A stretch of 64,000 bases of DNA. Origin: Flaviaestuariibacter sp. GTDB lineage: Bacteria; Bacteroidota; Bacteroidia; Chitinophagales; Chitinophagaceae. Below, in pieces: positions 41,897 to 50,268 of this stretch. The stretch is from NCBI GenBank assembly GCA_025963645.1, contig JAOQAI010000013.1:124001-188000 (forward strand), in the 5' to 3' direction. The notes under the pieces are model-generated. The model did no database searches, was not told the origin of the DNA, and worked only from the letters and a program-made list of their open reading frames with translations. The translations under genes and the position numbers were made by a program. Positions within the stretch are counted from its first letter, which is position 1. Each line of letters starts with the position of its first letter.

Positions 41897-43202
41897 GCGA
41901 TACGCTCTTTAAACGATTTTGTTTGGATAGTGCTGCCAGTAGCCATATAAGTCCTAATGTAAAGAATACGATCAATGACAGTACCGAGTTGCGCATATCA
42001 TTCGTCCATTCTTCAATCAGTCCAAACAAACTTAGACCGATTACAATCGCGATCTTCTCCGTCACATCATAAAAGCTAAAAAAAGACGCCGTGTCTTCTG
42101 TTACCGGCATCAGCTTGGAATAGGTAGAGCGGCTCAGGGCCTGTATGCCGCCCATCACCAATCCAACAGCGATAGCGATGGCATAAAAGTGATATTCGGT
42201 TTGCATCAGGTAACCGGCGATGCAAATGAGAATCCAGAAAAGCACCACACCGATCAGCACTTGGAAGTTGCCGAATTTGCCGGAGAGCCTCGCCATTAGG
42301 TGCGCCCCGGCAATCGCCACTAACTGTATCAATACAACGGTAATGATCAATTTGGTGGAAGGCAGGTTCAGCACTTTAGAACCAAAATTCGTAGCGGCCA
42401 GCATGACGGTTTGCACACCCATATTATAAAAGAAAAAGGCGAAAAGGAACCGCTTCAATACCGGCATCTTCATTAGCTGCCGAAATACTTTTTGCAATTC
42501 AGAAAAGCCCCCGGTAATGAAGTTCTTGCGCTGTTCGGTTGTCTTGATCGCATTGCCTACAGGCAAGCGTTTAAAGGCAATTTGCGCAAAGCCAAACCAC
42601 CACAAGCCAACGAGTAAGAATGTGAGGCGCACCGCATCACCGGCACCATTAAAGAAGGGAATCTTTTCCCAAAACAGCACCAGCAGAAAGCCAATGATCT
42701 GCATCAACACACTACCTATATAACCATAGGTAAAGCCTTTAGCGGAGATTCGATCGCGGTCCTTCTCGGCTGCAATTTCGGGCAGGTACGAATTATAAAA
42801 CGGCAGGCTGCAATAGAACCCGAATGCGGCGATCATCATACAGATGATCCCTATGGAAAAATATTGCGGCGTGAAGAAATAAAGACTGCTGCAGGCTACG
42901 GCGCCAACCGTGCAAAAGACCTGCATGAAACGCTTTTTGTTTCCTTTATAATCCGCAACTGATGTAAGTATAGGAAGAAGAATAGCCACCAACAAGTAGG
43001 TAGCTGCCAGTGCATAATTATACAAGGCGGTATTCACATACGTTCGACCGAGGAAACTCACTTGTCCATTAAAAGGCGAAGCGCCGGTCATCTCCGTATA
43101 ATACACCGGGAAAAAAGTAGTGGTGATGACCAGGTTATACACGCTGTTGGCCCAATCGTACATCGCCCACCCGTTAATGACCTTTTTGGAAGCTGTTTGC
43201 AT
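41877..43202 (-). CDS. MFS transporter, UMF1 (ATG22-like) family
   Basis: 441 residues, about 12 membrane helices. The N-terminal KVINGWAMYDWANSVYNLVI signature marks the UMF1/ATG22 branch of the major facilitator superfamily, which includes the fungal vacuolar amino acid effluxer. Substrate unknown in bacteria. A central cytosolic loop is present. Its 3' end overlaps the metallo-hydrolase gene. Confidence 0.9.
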   Translation of the reverse strand: MQTASKKVINGWAMYDWANSVYNLVITTTFFPVYYTEMTGASPFNGQVSFLGRTYVNTALYNYALAATYLLVAILLPILTSVADYKGNKKRFMQVFCTVGAVACSSLYFFTPQYFSIGIICMMIAAFGFYCSLPFYNSYLPEIAAEKDRDRISAKGFTYGYIGSVLMQIIGFLLVLFWEKIPFFNGAGDAVRLTFLLVGLWWFGFAQIAFKRLPVGNAIKTTEQRKNFITGGFSELQKVFRQLMKMPVLKRFLFAFFFYNMGVQTVMLAATNFGSKVLNLPSTKLIITVVLIQLVAIAGAHLMARLSGKFGNFQVLIGVVLFWILICIAGYLMQTEYHFYAIAIAVGLVMGGIQALSRSTYSKLMPVTEDTASFFSFYDVTEKIAIVIGLSLFGLIEEWTNDMRNSVLSLIVFFTLGLIWLLAALSKQNRLKSVSHETIQH

Positions 43203-43250
43203 GCAGTTGGTTTATGAGGCTAAAAGTAAGAAGAGAACCGGTGGAATAGC

Positions 43251-44117
43251 TTATAAATAACCGGCGGCGATCATGGCCAGTAAGATGATGCCTAAGGCAA
43301 TGCGGTAGATGCCAAATACCCGGAAGCCGTACCGTTTCAAAAAGGAGATGAAAAACTTGATCGCTATTAACGCTACCGCAAACGCCACCACATTGCCCAC
43401 TGCAAATGCGGTAAGATTTTCGGATGAAGCCGTGATCAACTCGTAGCCTTTTTGATCTCCGCCTTCTACCTTCCAGTCTTTTAAAAAGACAGAATATAAG
43501 GTTGCTGCCAACATAGTAGGAACGGCGAGAAAGAAAGAGAATTCCGCAGCGAAGTTGCGGGAAAGCTTTTGCTGCATGCCGCCAATGATAGAAGCCGCAC
43601 TACGGCTTACACCTGGCACCAATGCCAACACCTGCCAAAGCCCAATGATAAAGGACTTGCCATAGGTCAGGCGGTTGTCTGCTTCTATCAGTTCACCGGC
43701 GGTTGTTTCCGTCGCTAAAAGATCGGGCTTCGCAGGCTGTGGCTGCTGGAAAAGCTTATCAATAAAGACAAGTACAATACCGCCAACTAATAAGCTTACC
43801 GCTACAATGACTTGGCTGCTTAGCATTTGATCAATGGCATCGTTGAATAAAAACCCAAAGATCAAAGCGGGTATCACACCTACAACCAGTTTGGCATAGA
43901 ACTCCCACTGGTTAAATTGAAAGAATTTTCGCCAATACACCAGCACCACTGCCAGGATAGCGCCCAGTTGGATGGCGACTTCAAAAAGCTTGGTGAAGGC
44001 ATCATCACCGATGCCTAAAAAAGAGGAGGCAATGACCATGTGGCCGGTAGAAGAAACCGGCAGGAATTCGGTCAGCCCTTCAACAATAGCAATGATGATT
44101 GCTTCCAGTATGCTCAT
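43251..44117 (-). CDS. uppP: Undecaprenyl-diphosphatase (UppP/BacA)
   Basis: 288 residues, multi-pass membrane enzyme that dephosphorylates undecaprenyl diphosphate to recycle the lipid carrier for peptidoglycan and O-antigen. Conserved motifs: EGLTEFLPVSSTGH near the N-terminus and PGVSRSAASIIGG in the second half; both needed for catalysis. It belongs to the ftsX - DUF3098 - uppP run conserved in the phylum. Confidence 0.96.
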   Translation of the reverse strand: MSILEAIIIAIVEGLTEFLPVSSTGHMVIASSFLGIGDDAFTKLFEVAIQLGAILAVVLVYWRKFFQFNQWEFYAKLVVGVIPALIFGFLFNDAIDQMLSSQVIVAVSLLVGGIVLVFIDKLFQQPQPAKPDLLATETTAGELIEADNRLTYGKSFIIGLWQVLALVPGVSRSAASIIGGMQQKLSRNFAAEFSFFLAVPTMLAATLYSVFLKDWKVEGGDQKGYELITASSENLTAFAVGNVVAFAVALIAIKFFISFLKRYGFRVFGIYRIALGIILLAMIAAGYL

Positions 44118-44125
44118 GGAAAGCC

Positions 44126-44410
44126 TTAATCAATTTGGCGCTTCGGCTGGCGAAAGATGGCGAAGATCTCGATGATCAGTCCGATGATGATCACGATAGG
44201 AGCGATGGTGATCCGCACGGTGCTGTACACTTCGTCCTTATTAAAAACATTGGGGTCTTCGCTGCGTCCGCCAGACATCAGCAGGTAGCCGATGATCATA
44301 ACCACCAGTCCGGCGATCATCCAAGTGATATTCTCCTTCCCAAACAAGGGCTTGGCGCTTGAGCGGGCGATGTCTTTTTCTACGACTACAGGTGCTTTCT
44401 TACTTTTCAT
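44126..44410 (-). CDS. DUF3098 small membrane protein
   Basis: 94 residues from ATG 44410; an upstream in-frame ATG at 44455 would begin in the repeat element. Two membrane helices separated by a short loop (GGRSEDPNVFNKDEVYS), with LFGKENITWMIAGL before the first. It always sits between ftsX and uppP in related genomes, from memory, which suggests a cell-envelope or division role. It starts 40 bp after a palindromic repeat. Confidence 0.88.
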   Translation of the reverse strand: MKSKKAPVVVEKDIARSSAKPLFGKENITWMIAGLVVMIIGYLLMSGGRSEDPNVFNKDEVYSTVRITIAPIVIIIGLIIEIFAIFRQPKRQID

Positions 44411-44449
44411 TAGTAACACTTTAAAGAGGCGGCAAGATAGGAAAAATAA

Positions 44450-44588
44450 CCTCACCTTAACCCTCTCCTGCGTGTAGAGGGAAACAGCCGCCGCACAGAC
44501 CCGGATCGTGCAGTAGGCTTTTAGTTATGGATAAATAAGTTGGCCTCTGCGTAGAAGCTCCTCGCCTTCAGGAGAGGCGGGGGTGAGG
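44450..44588. repeat. Composite palindromic element, copy A
   Basis: 139 bp between ftsX and the DUF3098 gene. Outer halves CCTCACCTTAACCCTCTCC and GGAGAGGCGGGGGTGAGG face each other; inner halves GCCGCACAGACCCGGAT and TGGCCTCTGCG are conserved with copies B (50269) and C (58918). Unlike them it lacks the central terminator-like stem. Confidence 0.85.
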
Positions 44589-44591
44589 TCT

Positions 44592-45464
44592 TTAATACAA
44601 TTCATCCAGCTTCATTCGCAAATATTTGCGAACGCTCATATAGGTGCTGATCAGGGTGATAGATATGCCGATCAATAATAGTATCGCAAAAAGCCCAAGG
44701 AACATCTGGGTATCATACAATGCGCGGAAGCCAGGGTAAAAACTTTCAGCACCTTTGATAATTGCCCATAAAGCAATTATGGCAATCACCGCACTAATCG
44801 CACCATTGATGATAGCGCGGATATTCAATGGCTTGGCAATAAACCCGCGGGTAGCGCCCACCATCTGCATCGTTTTGATGAGGAAGCGGTTAGAGAACAT
44901 CGCCAGGCGAATGGTATTGTCGATCAAAATAATAACGAGTATGCTGACAATTATGGCAACACCAATTAATACGATACTTATTGTACGAAAGTTTTTTTCC
45001 ATCTTATCTACTACCGCTGTTGGATAGCGGACTTCATCTACCGCGGCATTTTGCAACAACTGCTGCTTGATCGAAACCAGTTGTGCCGAGTCCACGAATT
45101 GCTCTTTTAAGGTAAAATCAATTGAGGCGGGCAGCAGGCTGTTCTCCAGGAACTCGCTAAAATCCTCACCACCCGATTTTACCCATTCCTGCTTCGCCTG
45201 TTCTTTATCGGTATAGCTAACCGTATTTACATAAGGTCGTGCTTTTAGTGAATCCTGCAAGGCAATGCGGTCCGCCTCTTTAATATTTTGTTTTAAAAAC
45301 ACCTGCACCTGCACGCTTTCCTTAAAGTTCTGCATCAGCTTGCGGGAATTGATGCCCAGCCAACCTAATACGCCCAAAAGAAAAAGAACAAGGGTCACTC
45401 CAAGTATGGACATGAAATAAGAAGGTTTGCCCCTCTTGGATGATGCTTTACCGAATTGCGCCAT
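44592..45464 (-). CDS. ftsX: Cell division protein FtsX
   Basis: 290 residues. One N-terminal membrane helix (about 20-40), a periplasmic domain that binds cell-wall hydrolase activators, and three further helices with the FtsX domain (KTMQMVGATRGFI). With FtsE it forms an ABC-type complex that regulates septal murein hydrolysis; ftsE is not in this window. The stop is 3 bp from the repeat copy A, which separates it from DUF3098 in an otherwise conserved operon. Confidence 0.95.
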   Translation of the reverse strand: MAQFGKASSKRGKPSYFMSILGVTLVLFLLGVLGWLGINSRKLMQNFKESVQVQVFLKQNIKEADRIALQDSLKARPYVNTVSYTDKEQAKQEWVKSGGEDFSEFLENSLLPASIDFTLKEQFVDSAQLVSIKQQLLQNAAVDEVRYPTAVVDKMEKNFRTISIVLIGVAIIVSILVIILIDNTIRLAMFSNRFLIKTMQMVGATRGFIAKPLNIRAIINGAISAVIAIIALWAIIKGAESFYPGFRALYDTQMFLGLFAILLLIGISITLISTYMSVRKYLRMKLDELY

Positions 45465-45488
45465 GGTTCAATAGAATTAAGAAGTAAA

Positions 45489-45496
45489 CAAAAGTA
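45489..45496 (-). promoter_or_regulatory. Promoter -7 box of ftsX
   Basis: Minus-strand TACTTTTG, exact TAnnTTTG match, about 25 bp before the ATG at 45464. Confidence 0.55.
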
Positions 45497-45563
45497 GCCC
45501 TTTGCAACAAAAGTCGGTGGCAGTGTTGCCAAAGCTTTGTCAAAACGGAAGGTTCAGATGGCT

Positions 45564-45571
45564 TATTTTTG
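45564..45571 (+). promoter_or_regulatory. Promoter -7 box of leuS
   Basis: TATTTTTG, exact TAnnTTTG match. It predicts a leader of about 155 bases made largely of ACCACAAAGACACGAAG and CTCTGTGCGCCTCTGTGG, which are imperfectly complementary. Confidence 0.5.
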
Positions 45572-45730
45572 TCACTCTAACGATTGCCTGTCAAAGAATA
45601 TTGCCACAAGGCGGCGAACCACAAAGACACGAAGAACGAAAAGCGTCACAAAGGATTTCTCTGCGGTACTCTTATTCTCTCTGTGCGCCTCTGTGGGCAA
45701 TCATTTCAAATACCAAATTTCAATTCGTTA

Positions 45731-48700
45731 ATGGAGTATAATTTCAGACAGATCGAACAAAAGTGGCAGCAGAAATGGGTGGATGACGGCGCTTATAAAG
45801 TGCCGAATGTTTCCGATAAGCCCAAGTATTATGTGCTGGATATGTTTCCGTACCCAAGTGGCGCGGGACTGCATGTGGGTCATCCGCTAGGCTATATTGC
45901 CTCCGATATTTTTGCCCGCTACAAGCGCCTGAAAGGCTTCAATGTGCTGCACCCGATGGGTTATGATGCTTTTGGATTGCCGGCGGAACAATATGCCATT
46001 GAGCACGGCGTGCATCCGGCTGTTTCCACCGCAAAGAACATCAGCACCTTTCGCAGCCAGTTAGATAAGATCGGCTTTTCGTTCGACTGGAGCCGCGAGG
46101 TAAATACTTCTCACCCCGGCTATTACAAATGGACGCAGTGGATCTTCCTGCAATTGTTCAAAAGTTTTTATAACCGGCAAACGCAAAAGACCCAACCAAT
46201 AGATGGCTTAATAAAGTTGTTTGAGACCGAAGGCAACAAGCAGCACCCGATTCCTAACCCGGTATTTCAAATTCCAACCTCCGGCTCGCAAACCTTTAGC
46301 GCTGACGATTGGAAATCCTTCGACGAAGCCACCCAGCAAGCCATCCTTATGGAATACCGTGTCGCCTATTGCGGGTATGGCGAAGTGAACTGGTGCGAGG
46401 CTTTAGGTACCGTATTGGCGAATGACGAAGTAGTGAATGGTGTCAGCGAACGGGGCGGTTACCCGGTAGAAAAGAAGCGTCTTCGTCAATGGTACCTGCG
46501 CATTACCGAATACGGCGACCGCCTGCTGCAAGGCCTGCAAACCGTGGACTTCAGCGATGCGATGAAGGAAATGCAGAGCAATTGGATCGGTAAGAGTAGT
46601 GGGGCTGAGATAGAATTTCGCCTCACGCCCAGCTCCTCTCCACAAGTGGAGAGGAGAGAAGAACCAACCTTGGAAGAACCTTATCCCAAATACGGCGTTA
46701 CGGATCGACTCCAATATGAGAATGCACGAAAGAACCGTAAGGGCAGCACAGAAGCAGAAGCAAAACTTTGGGATGTGCTTCGCAACAGCAAAACCGGATA
46801 CAAATTTCGTAGACAACATCCTGTAGATAGCTTCATGGCTGATTTTGCATGCTTGCAAAAAGGATTGATTATAGAAGTAGATGGTGGTTATCACAACTAT
46901 CCTGATCAAAAAGAATATGACGCGTATAGAACTACTGTTTTAGAAAGCAAAGGATTTATCCTCCTTCGTTTCACCAATGAAGAAGTGTTGGCAGATGTTT
47001 ATGTAGTTCGTAACAAAATAAAAGAAGTACTTACTAATCTAAACGAAGCAAAAGCCGAAAGCGACCCAGCTCCCCTCTCCAACAGAGTTGAAGAGGGGCT
47101 GGGGGTGAGGTGCTACACCACCCGCCCTGACACCATCTTCGGTGTGGATTTCATGGTGCTGGCCCCCGAACATGAGTTGATTGAGAAGATCACTATCGGC
47201 GAGCAACGCAGCGCTGTGGAAGAATACATCGCGTATGTAAAAAGCCGAAGCGAACGCGAACGTATGTCCGAAAAAAAGATCAGCGGGGTCTTCACCGGTG
47301 CACATGTGGAGCATCCGTTTACCGGCAAACCCATTCCAGTGTGGATTTCAGAATATGTGCTCGCAGGTTACGGCACCGGCGCTATCATGGCCGTGCCAAG
47401 TGGCGATGAACGCGATCATAAGTTTGCACAGCATTTCGGTATTCCCATCACCAATATTTTCGGTGAAGCTTACACCGGCGAAGAGGCCGTCACCTCGAAA
47501 GACCTGGTGCTGCACGAAAGTGATTTTGTGAATGGTTTAAAATACAAAGAGGCTGCGGAGATCGTTATCAACAAATTGGAAGAAGAAGGCATTGGCAAAC
47601 GCAAAGTGAACTTCAAGATCCGTGATGCGGCCTTTAGCCGCCAGCGTTATTGGGGCGAACCGTTTCCTATTAAGTGGATCAATGGCATTGCGTATCCGTT
47701 GGATGAAAGAGAGCTGCCATTGGAGTTGCCGCATGTGGATACGTACAAGCCCGGACCAGAAGGCGAAGGTCCGCTGGCGAACATTCCGGAGTGGTACCTC
47801 ATCCCTAACCCTTCTCCGCAGGCGGAGAAGGGAACCGATAGCGGAGAGGCTGCTACTCCCCTCTCCAACTTTGTTGGAGAGGGGCTGGGGGTGAGGGAGA
47901 CAAACACGATGCCAGGCTATGCAGGTTCATCCTGGTATTTCCTGCGTTACATGGACCCGCACAACGATGCTACTTTTTGCAATAAAAACATTAGCGATTA
48001 CTGGGGGCAAGTGGACCTGTATGTAGGTGGAACCGAGCATGCCGTTGGGCATTTGCTTTACAGCCGCATGTGGACGAAGTGCTTGTATGATCTGGGATTA
48101 ATCTCTTTTGATGAGCCGTTTAAAAAATTGTTGAATCAGGGGATGATCACAGGAAAATCATTCTTTGTTTCGAAAGCAAATTACAGAGCGATTGGGAGCG
48201 GTGAATCAAAGCTTTGGATTACCTCACTCAACCCAGAAAGTGAATTTCAAAGCCCTAGATCTTTTCAAGAAAAAGACTGGATAAAAGATGCTGGAATTGA
48301 GACGCAGAGATTAAAAAATGCACATAAGTATTTAGATGCTTATGGAAGACTAACTAAATCAATGTGGGAAAAATATAAGCGTGATCATGAAGATTTAGAT
48401 CCAGACATTGAGGTCGATTTTGAAACAGATAGTGAAAATAATGGTGAGCAATTCATCTCGGGTATGGTTATCGAGAAGATGTCCAAATCAAAGTTCAATG
48501 TTGAGAATCCTGATGACATTGTTCTTCAATACGGCGCTGACACTTTTCGCATGTACGAGATGTTCCTCGGTCCGGTAGAAATGAGTAAGCCCTGGGATAC
48601 CAAAGGCATCGAAGGTGTTCACCGTTTCCTCAAAAAGCTATGGCGCTTGTTTGCGGCTGAAAGCGGATCATTGATAACCACTGATACCGCTACACCTGCC

Positions 48701-49162
48701 GAACTGAAAGTGCTCCACAAGACCATCAAAAAAATAGAAGAAGACACCGAACGGTTTTCTTTCAATACTTGTGTGAGCGCCTTCATGGTTTGCGTGAACG
48801 AACTGACGGATCTGAAATGCAGCAAGAAAGAAGTTTTGGAGCCGGTACTGATTTTATTGACGCCGTATGCACCGCACATCGCTGAAGAACTCTGGCACTT
48901 CCTCGGAAACACAACTTCTATTTTAGATGCTTCCTTTCCGAAACTCGAAGAAAAATATCTGGTAGAAAGCACCAAAGAATACCCGATCTCCGTCAATGGC
49001 AAACTCCGTACAACGATCAATATTGAACTTTCTGCCGATGCCCACGAAGTGGAAAGCATCGTGCTGCAAAACGAGGTGGTTCAGAAATGGCTCGAAGGCA
49101 AGCAACCGAAGAAGATCATTTTTGTAAAAGGCAAGATGGTGAATGTGGTTACCTCACCCTAA
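45731..49162 (+). CDS. leuS: Leucyl-tRNA synthetase carrying two palindrome-bounded in-frame inserts
   Basis: 1143 residues from ATG 45731; Bacteroidota LeuRS is normally about 930-950. Class I catalytic motif HVGH (48-51) and KMSKS (916-920) are intact, as is the editing domain (TTRPDTIFG, GDERDHKFA). Two inserts explain the excess: residues about 298-460 (DUF559 nuclease domain, nt 46621-47110) and about 689-722 (nt 47797-47897). Removing them leaves about 946 residues. Both inserts lie at the base of the CP1 editing domain, a site that can loop out. The segment before KMSKS (nt 48241-48420) is AT-rich, about 33% G+C by hand count, and unlike the usual sequence. The last residues (VTSP) and the stop come from a palindrome. 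Confidence 0.95.
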   Translation: MEYNFRQIEQKWQQKWVDDGAYKVPNVSDKPKYYVLDMFPYPSGAGLHVGHPLGYIASDIFARYKRLKGFNVLHPMGYDAFGLPAEQYAIEHGVHPAVSTAKNISTFRSQLDKIGFSFDWSREVNTSHPGYYKWTQWIFLQLFKSFYNRQTQKTQPIDGLIKLFETEGNKQHPIPNPVFQIPTSGSQTFSADDWKSFDEATQQAILMEYRVAYCGYGEVNWCEALGTVLANDEVVNGVSERGGYPVEKKRLRQWYLRITEYGDRLLQGLQTVDFSDAMKEMQSNWIGKSSGAEIEFRLTPSSSPQVERREEPTLEEPYPKYGVTDRLQYENARKNRKGSTEAEAKLWDVLRNSKTGYKFRRQHPVDSFMADFACLQKGLIIEVDGGYHNYPDQKEYDAYRTTVLESKGFILLRFTNEEVLADVYVVRNKIKEVLTNLNEAKAESDPAPLSNRVEEGLGVRCYTTRPDTIFGVDFMVLAPEHELIEKITIGEQRSAVEEYIAYVKSRSERERMSEKKISGVFTGAHVEHPFTGKPIPVWISEYVLAGYGTGAIMAVPSGDERDHKFAQHFGIPITNIFGEAYTGEEAVTSKDLVLHESDFVNGLKYKEAAEIVINKLEEEGIGKRKVNFKIRDAAFSRQRYWGEPFPIKWINGIAYPLDERELPLELPHVDTYKPGPEGEGPLANIPEWYLIPNPSPQAEKGTDSGEAATPLSNFVGEGLGVRETNTMPGYAGSSWYFLRYMDPHNDATFCNKNISDYWGQVDLYVGGTEHAVGHLLYSRMWTKCLYDLGLISFDEPFKKLLNQGMITGKSFFVSKANYRAIGSGESKLWITSLNPESEFQSPRSFQEKDWIKDAGIETQRLKNAHKYLDAYGRLTKSMWEKYKRDHEDLDPDIEVDFETDSENNGEQFISGMVIEKMSKSKFNVENPDDIVLQYGADTFRMYEMFLGPVEMSKPWDTKGIEGVHRFLKKLWRLFAAESGSLITTDTATPAELKVLHKTIKKIEEDTERFSFNTCVSAFMVCVNELTDLKCSKKEVLEPVLILLTPYAPHIAEELWHFLGNTTSILDASFPKLEEKYLVESTKEYPISVNGKLRTTINIELSADAHEVESIVLQNEVVQKWLEGKQPKKIIFVKGKMVNVVTSP
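46621..47110 (+). mobile_element. REP-bounded DUF559 nuclease element inserted in frame in leuS
   Basis: The insert starts with CCTCACGCCCAGCTCCTCTC and its inverted partner GAGAGGAGA, and ends with CCCCTCTCC...GAGGGGCTGGGGGTGAGG. Between them is a DUF559 domain (Vsr-like, PD-(D/E)XK): NARKNRKGSTEAEAKLWDVL, FRRQHPVDSF, Asp371 in MADFAC, Glu382 and Asp384 in IIEVDGGYH (His388) and VLRF-like ILLRFTNEEV. Catalytic positions look complete. Edge peptides LTPSSSPQVER and PLSNRVEEGLGVR are nearly repeated at the second insert. There is no start codon or promoter of its own, so it is made only as part of LeuRS. Confidence 0.85.
47797..47897 (+). repeat. Short palindromic element inserted in frame in leuS
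   Basis: 101 bp made of two hairpins: CCCTTCTCCGC-AG-GCGGAGAAGGG and CCCCTCTCCAAC-TTT-GTTGGAGAGGGG, closed by GGGGGTGAGG. It adds about 34 residues (LIPNPSPQAEKG ... PLSNFVGEGLGVR) just before the conserved TMPGYAGSSWYF. Same reading frame and end peptides as the DUF559 insert, but no nuclease. Confidence 0.85.
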
Positions 49163-49197
49163 CCCTCTCCTTGAAAAGGAGAGGGTTAGGGTGAGGT
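49151..49197. repeat. Perfect palindrome shared as the 3' end of two convergent genes
   Basis: Two exact 22-base arms around the loop GAA. The top strand supplies the leuS TAA (49160-49162) and the bottom strand supplies the TAA of the convergent gene (49186-49188); both proteins therefore end in TSP. The stem lacks a U tract but could terminate or protect both messages. Confidence 0.9.
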
Positions 49198-50232
49198 TTT
49201 CTTCAACCGTATCACCGCACTGCTATTCTCGGTGCTGGCCAGTTTTGCCGAATACCGTTTGCCTTCCACCGTTGCTACCATGTAAGAAGTGTTGGGTGGA
49301 ATGGCACCGAGGTTTTCTGCGACCATCGTCAACTCATTATCGGCACTTAGGTCTTTCGTCGAGAGCTTAATGATGTAAGGTTTATCAGTCAAGCGAATAT
49401 GTTGAAATAGCAGGCGGTCATTTAAAAACAGCGAGATCGAATCGCCGTCCACTTCTGCGTTGTCATAAAAATGCAGCTCGATGGAATCCCCGGTAACTGG
49501 GATATCCATCACGAAAGTTTTCTGCCGTGTCGTAAACTTTTCTTCAATGGTTTGCGGCTTTACTACAGCTACTTCCGGCTGCGGTTCTTTGACTGGTTCT
49601 GCTTTCCGTTTCGGTGCCGGCATCGGTGGAATCGAAACCATGCTGGGTCGACGGTTGCGCACCAATACAGGCTCCGGCTTTTCTGTGGGTGGAGCAGCCG
49701 GCTTAGGACCAAGTGCTACGAGTTCAATGCTGTCAATAATGTCTGGGTCATTGCTACCGATCGTATAATTGTCAATCACATAATCCCATTCATCGGGAAA
49801 GTTCGGTCCCGATGCTTTGGTCAGGTCAACCGGGCTCTTTGAGCTTTCTGTGTTCTCTTTAGGAGTCGCCTTTCCTTCCAAGTACATCTTACCACCACCC
49901 GGGCAGTTAAAGTCTGCCACCGAAAGCTGCGGTTCGGTCTTCCCAAACAGAAGCCGCCCTTTCTCATCTAGCAGTTGGTCATCCCACCAAACCACGCTGT
50001 TGTCTCGTGCATCAAAATACCCCTTAATGCTGTAACGCTTGTAGTTATTGGCGGTTTCAAAATAGTAGGCCGTGCCGGTCAGGCTATCGCCGTTCTGTAT
50101 GATCTTCAACTCCACTTTCTTCTTATCGATCCGCCCTTTCCAAACACCGGTGATCTGCTGTGCAGAAAGCGAAGTGGTGCCAACCAAAAACAGTAGCACA
50201 AAAAGTATAGGGTGAGCTTTCAACAGGTGCAT
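49186..50232 (-). CDS. Secreted protein of unknown function
   Basis: 348 residues from ATG 50232, which opens a signal peptide (cleavage near LSAQQ). An N-terminal beta domain (ITGVWKGRIDKKKVELKI, lipocalin-like strand pattern) of about 120 residues, a Pro/Lys-rich linker (about 190-235, PAPPTEKPEPV and PKRKAEPVKEPQP), and a C-terminal beta domain (VMDIPVTGDSIELHFYDN). Function unknown. Its last codons are inside the palindrome shared with leuS. Confidence 0.7.
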   Translation of the reverse strand: MHLLKAHPILFVLLFLVGTTSLSAQQITGVWKGRIDKKKVELKIIQNGDSLTGTAYYFETANNYKRYSIKGYFDARDNSVVWWDDQLLDEKGRLLFGKTEPQLSVADFNCPGGGKMYLEGKATPKENTESSKSPVDLTKASGPNFPDEWDYVIDNYTIGSNDPDIIDSIELVALGPKPAAPPTEKPEPVLVRNRRPSMVSIPPMPAPKRKAEPVKEPQPEVAVVKPQTIEEKFTTRQKTFVMDIPVTGDSIELHFYDNAEVDGDSISLFLNDRLLFQHIRLTDKPYIIKLSTKDLSADNELTMVAENLGAIPPNTSYMVATVEGKRYSAKLASTENSSAVIRLKKTSP

Positions 50233-50268
50233 GAAGCTATAAACGAAACAATGCGGAATTAATTGCGA

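Noticed and set aside
44450-44588. Insertion sequence or transposon with its own transposase
   Set aside because: The element is 139 bp without a gene; copies B and C are also non-coding. No transposase gene was found in the window.
45731-47110. Intein in leuS
   Set aside because: The insert has no Hint-domain start (Cys/Ser) or HN-Cys/Thr end, and its nuclease is DUF559 rather than LAGLIDADG; splicing is not expected.
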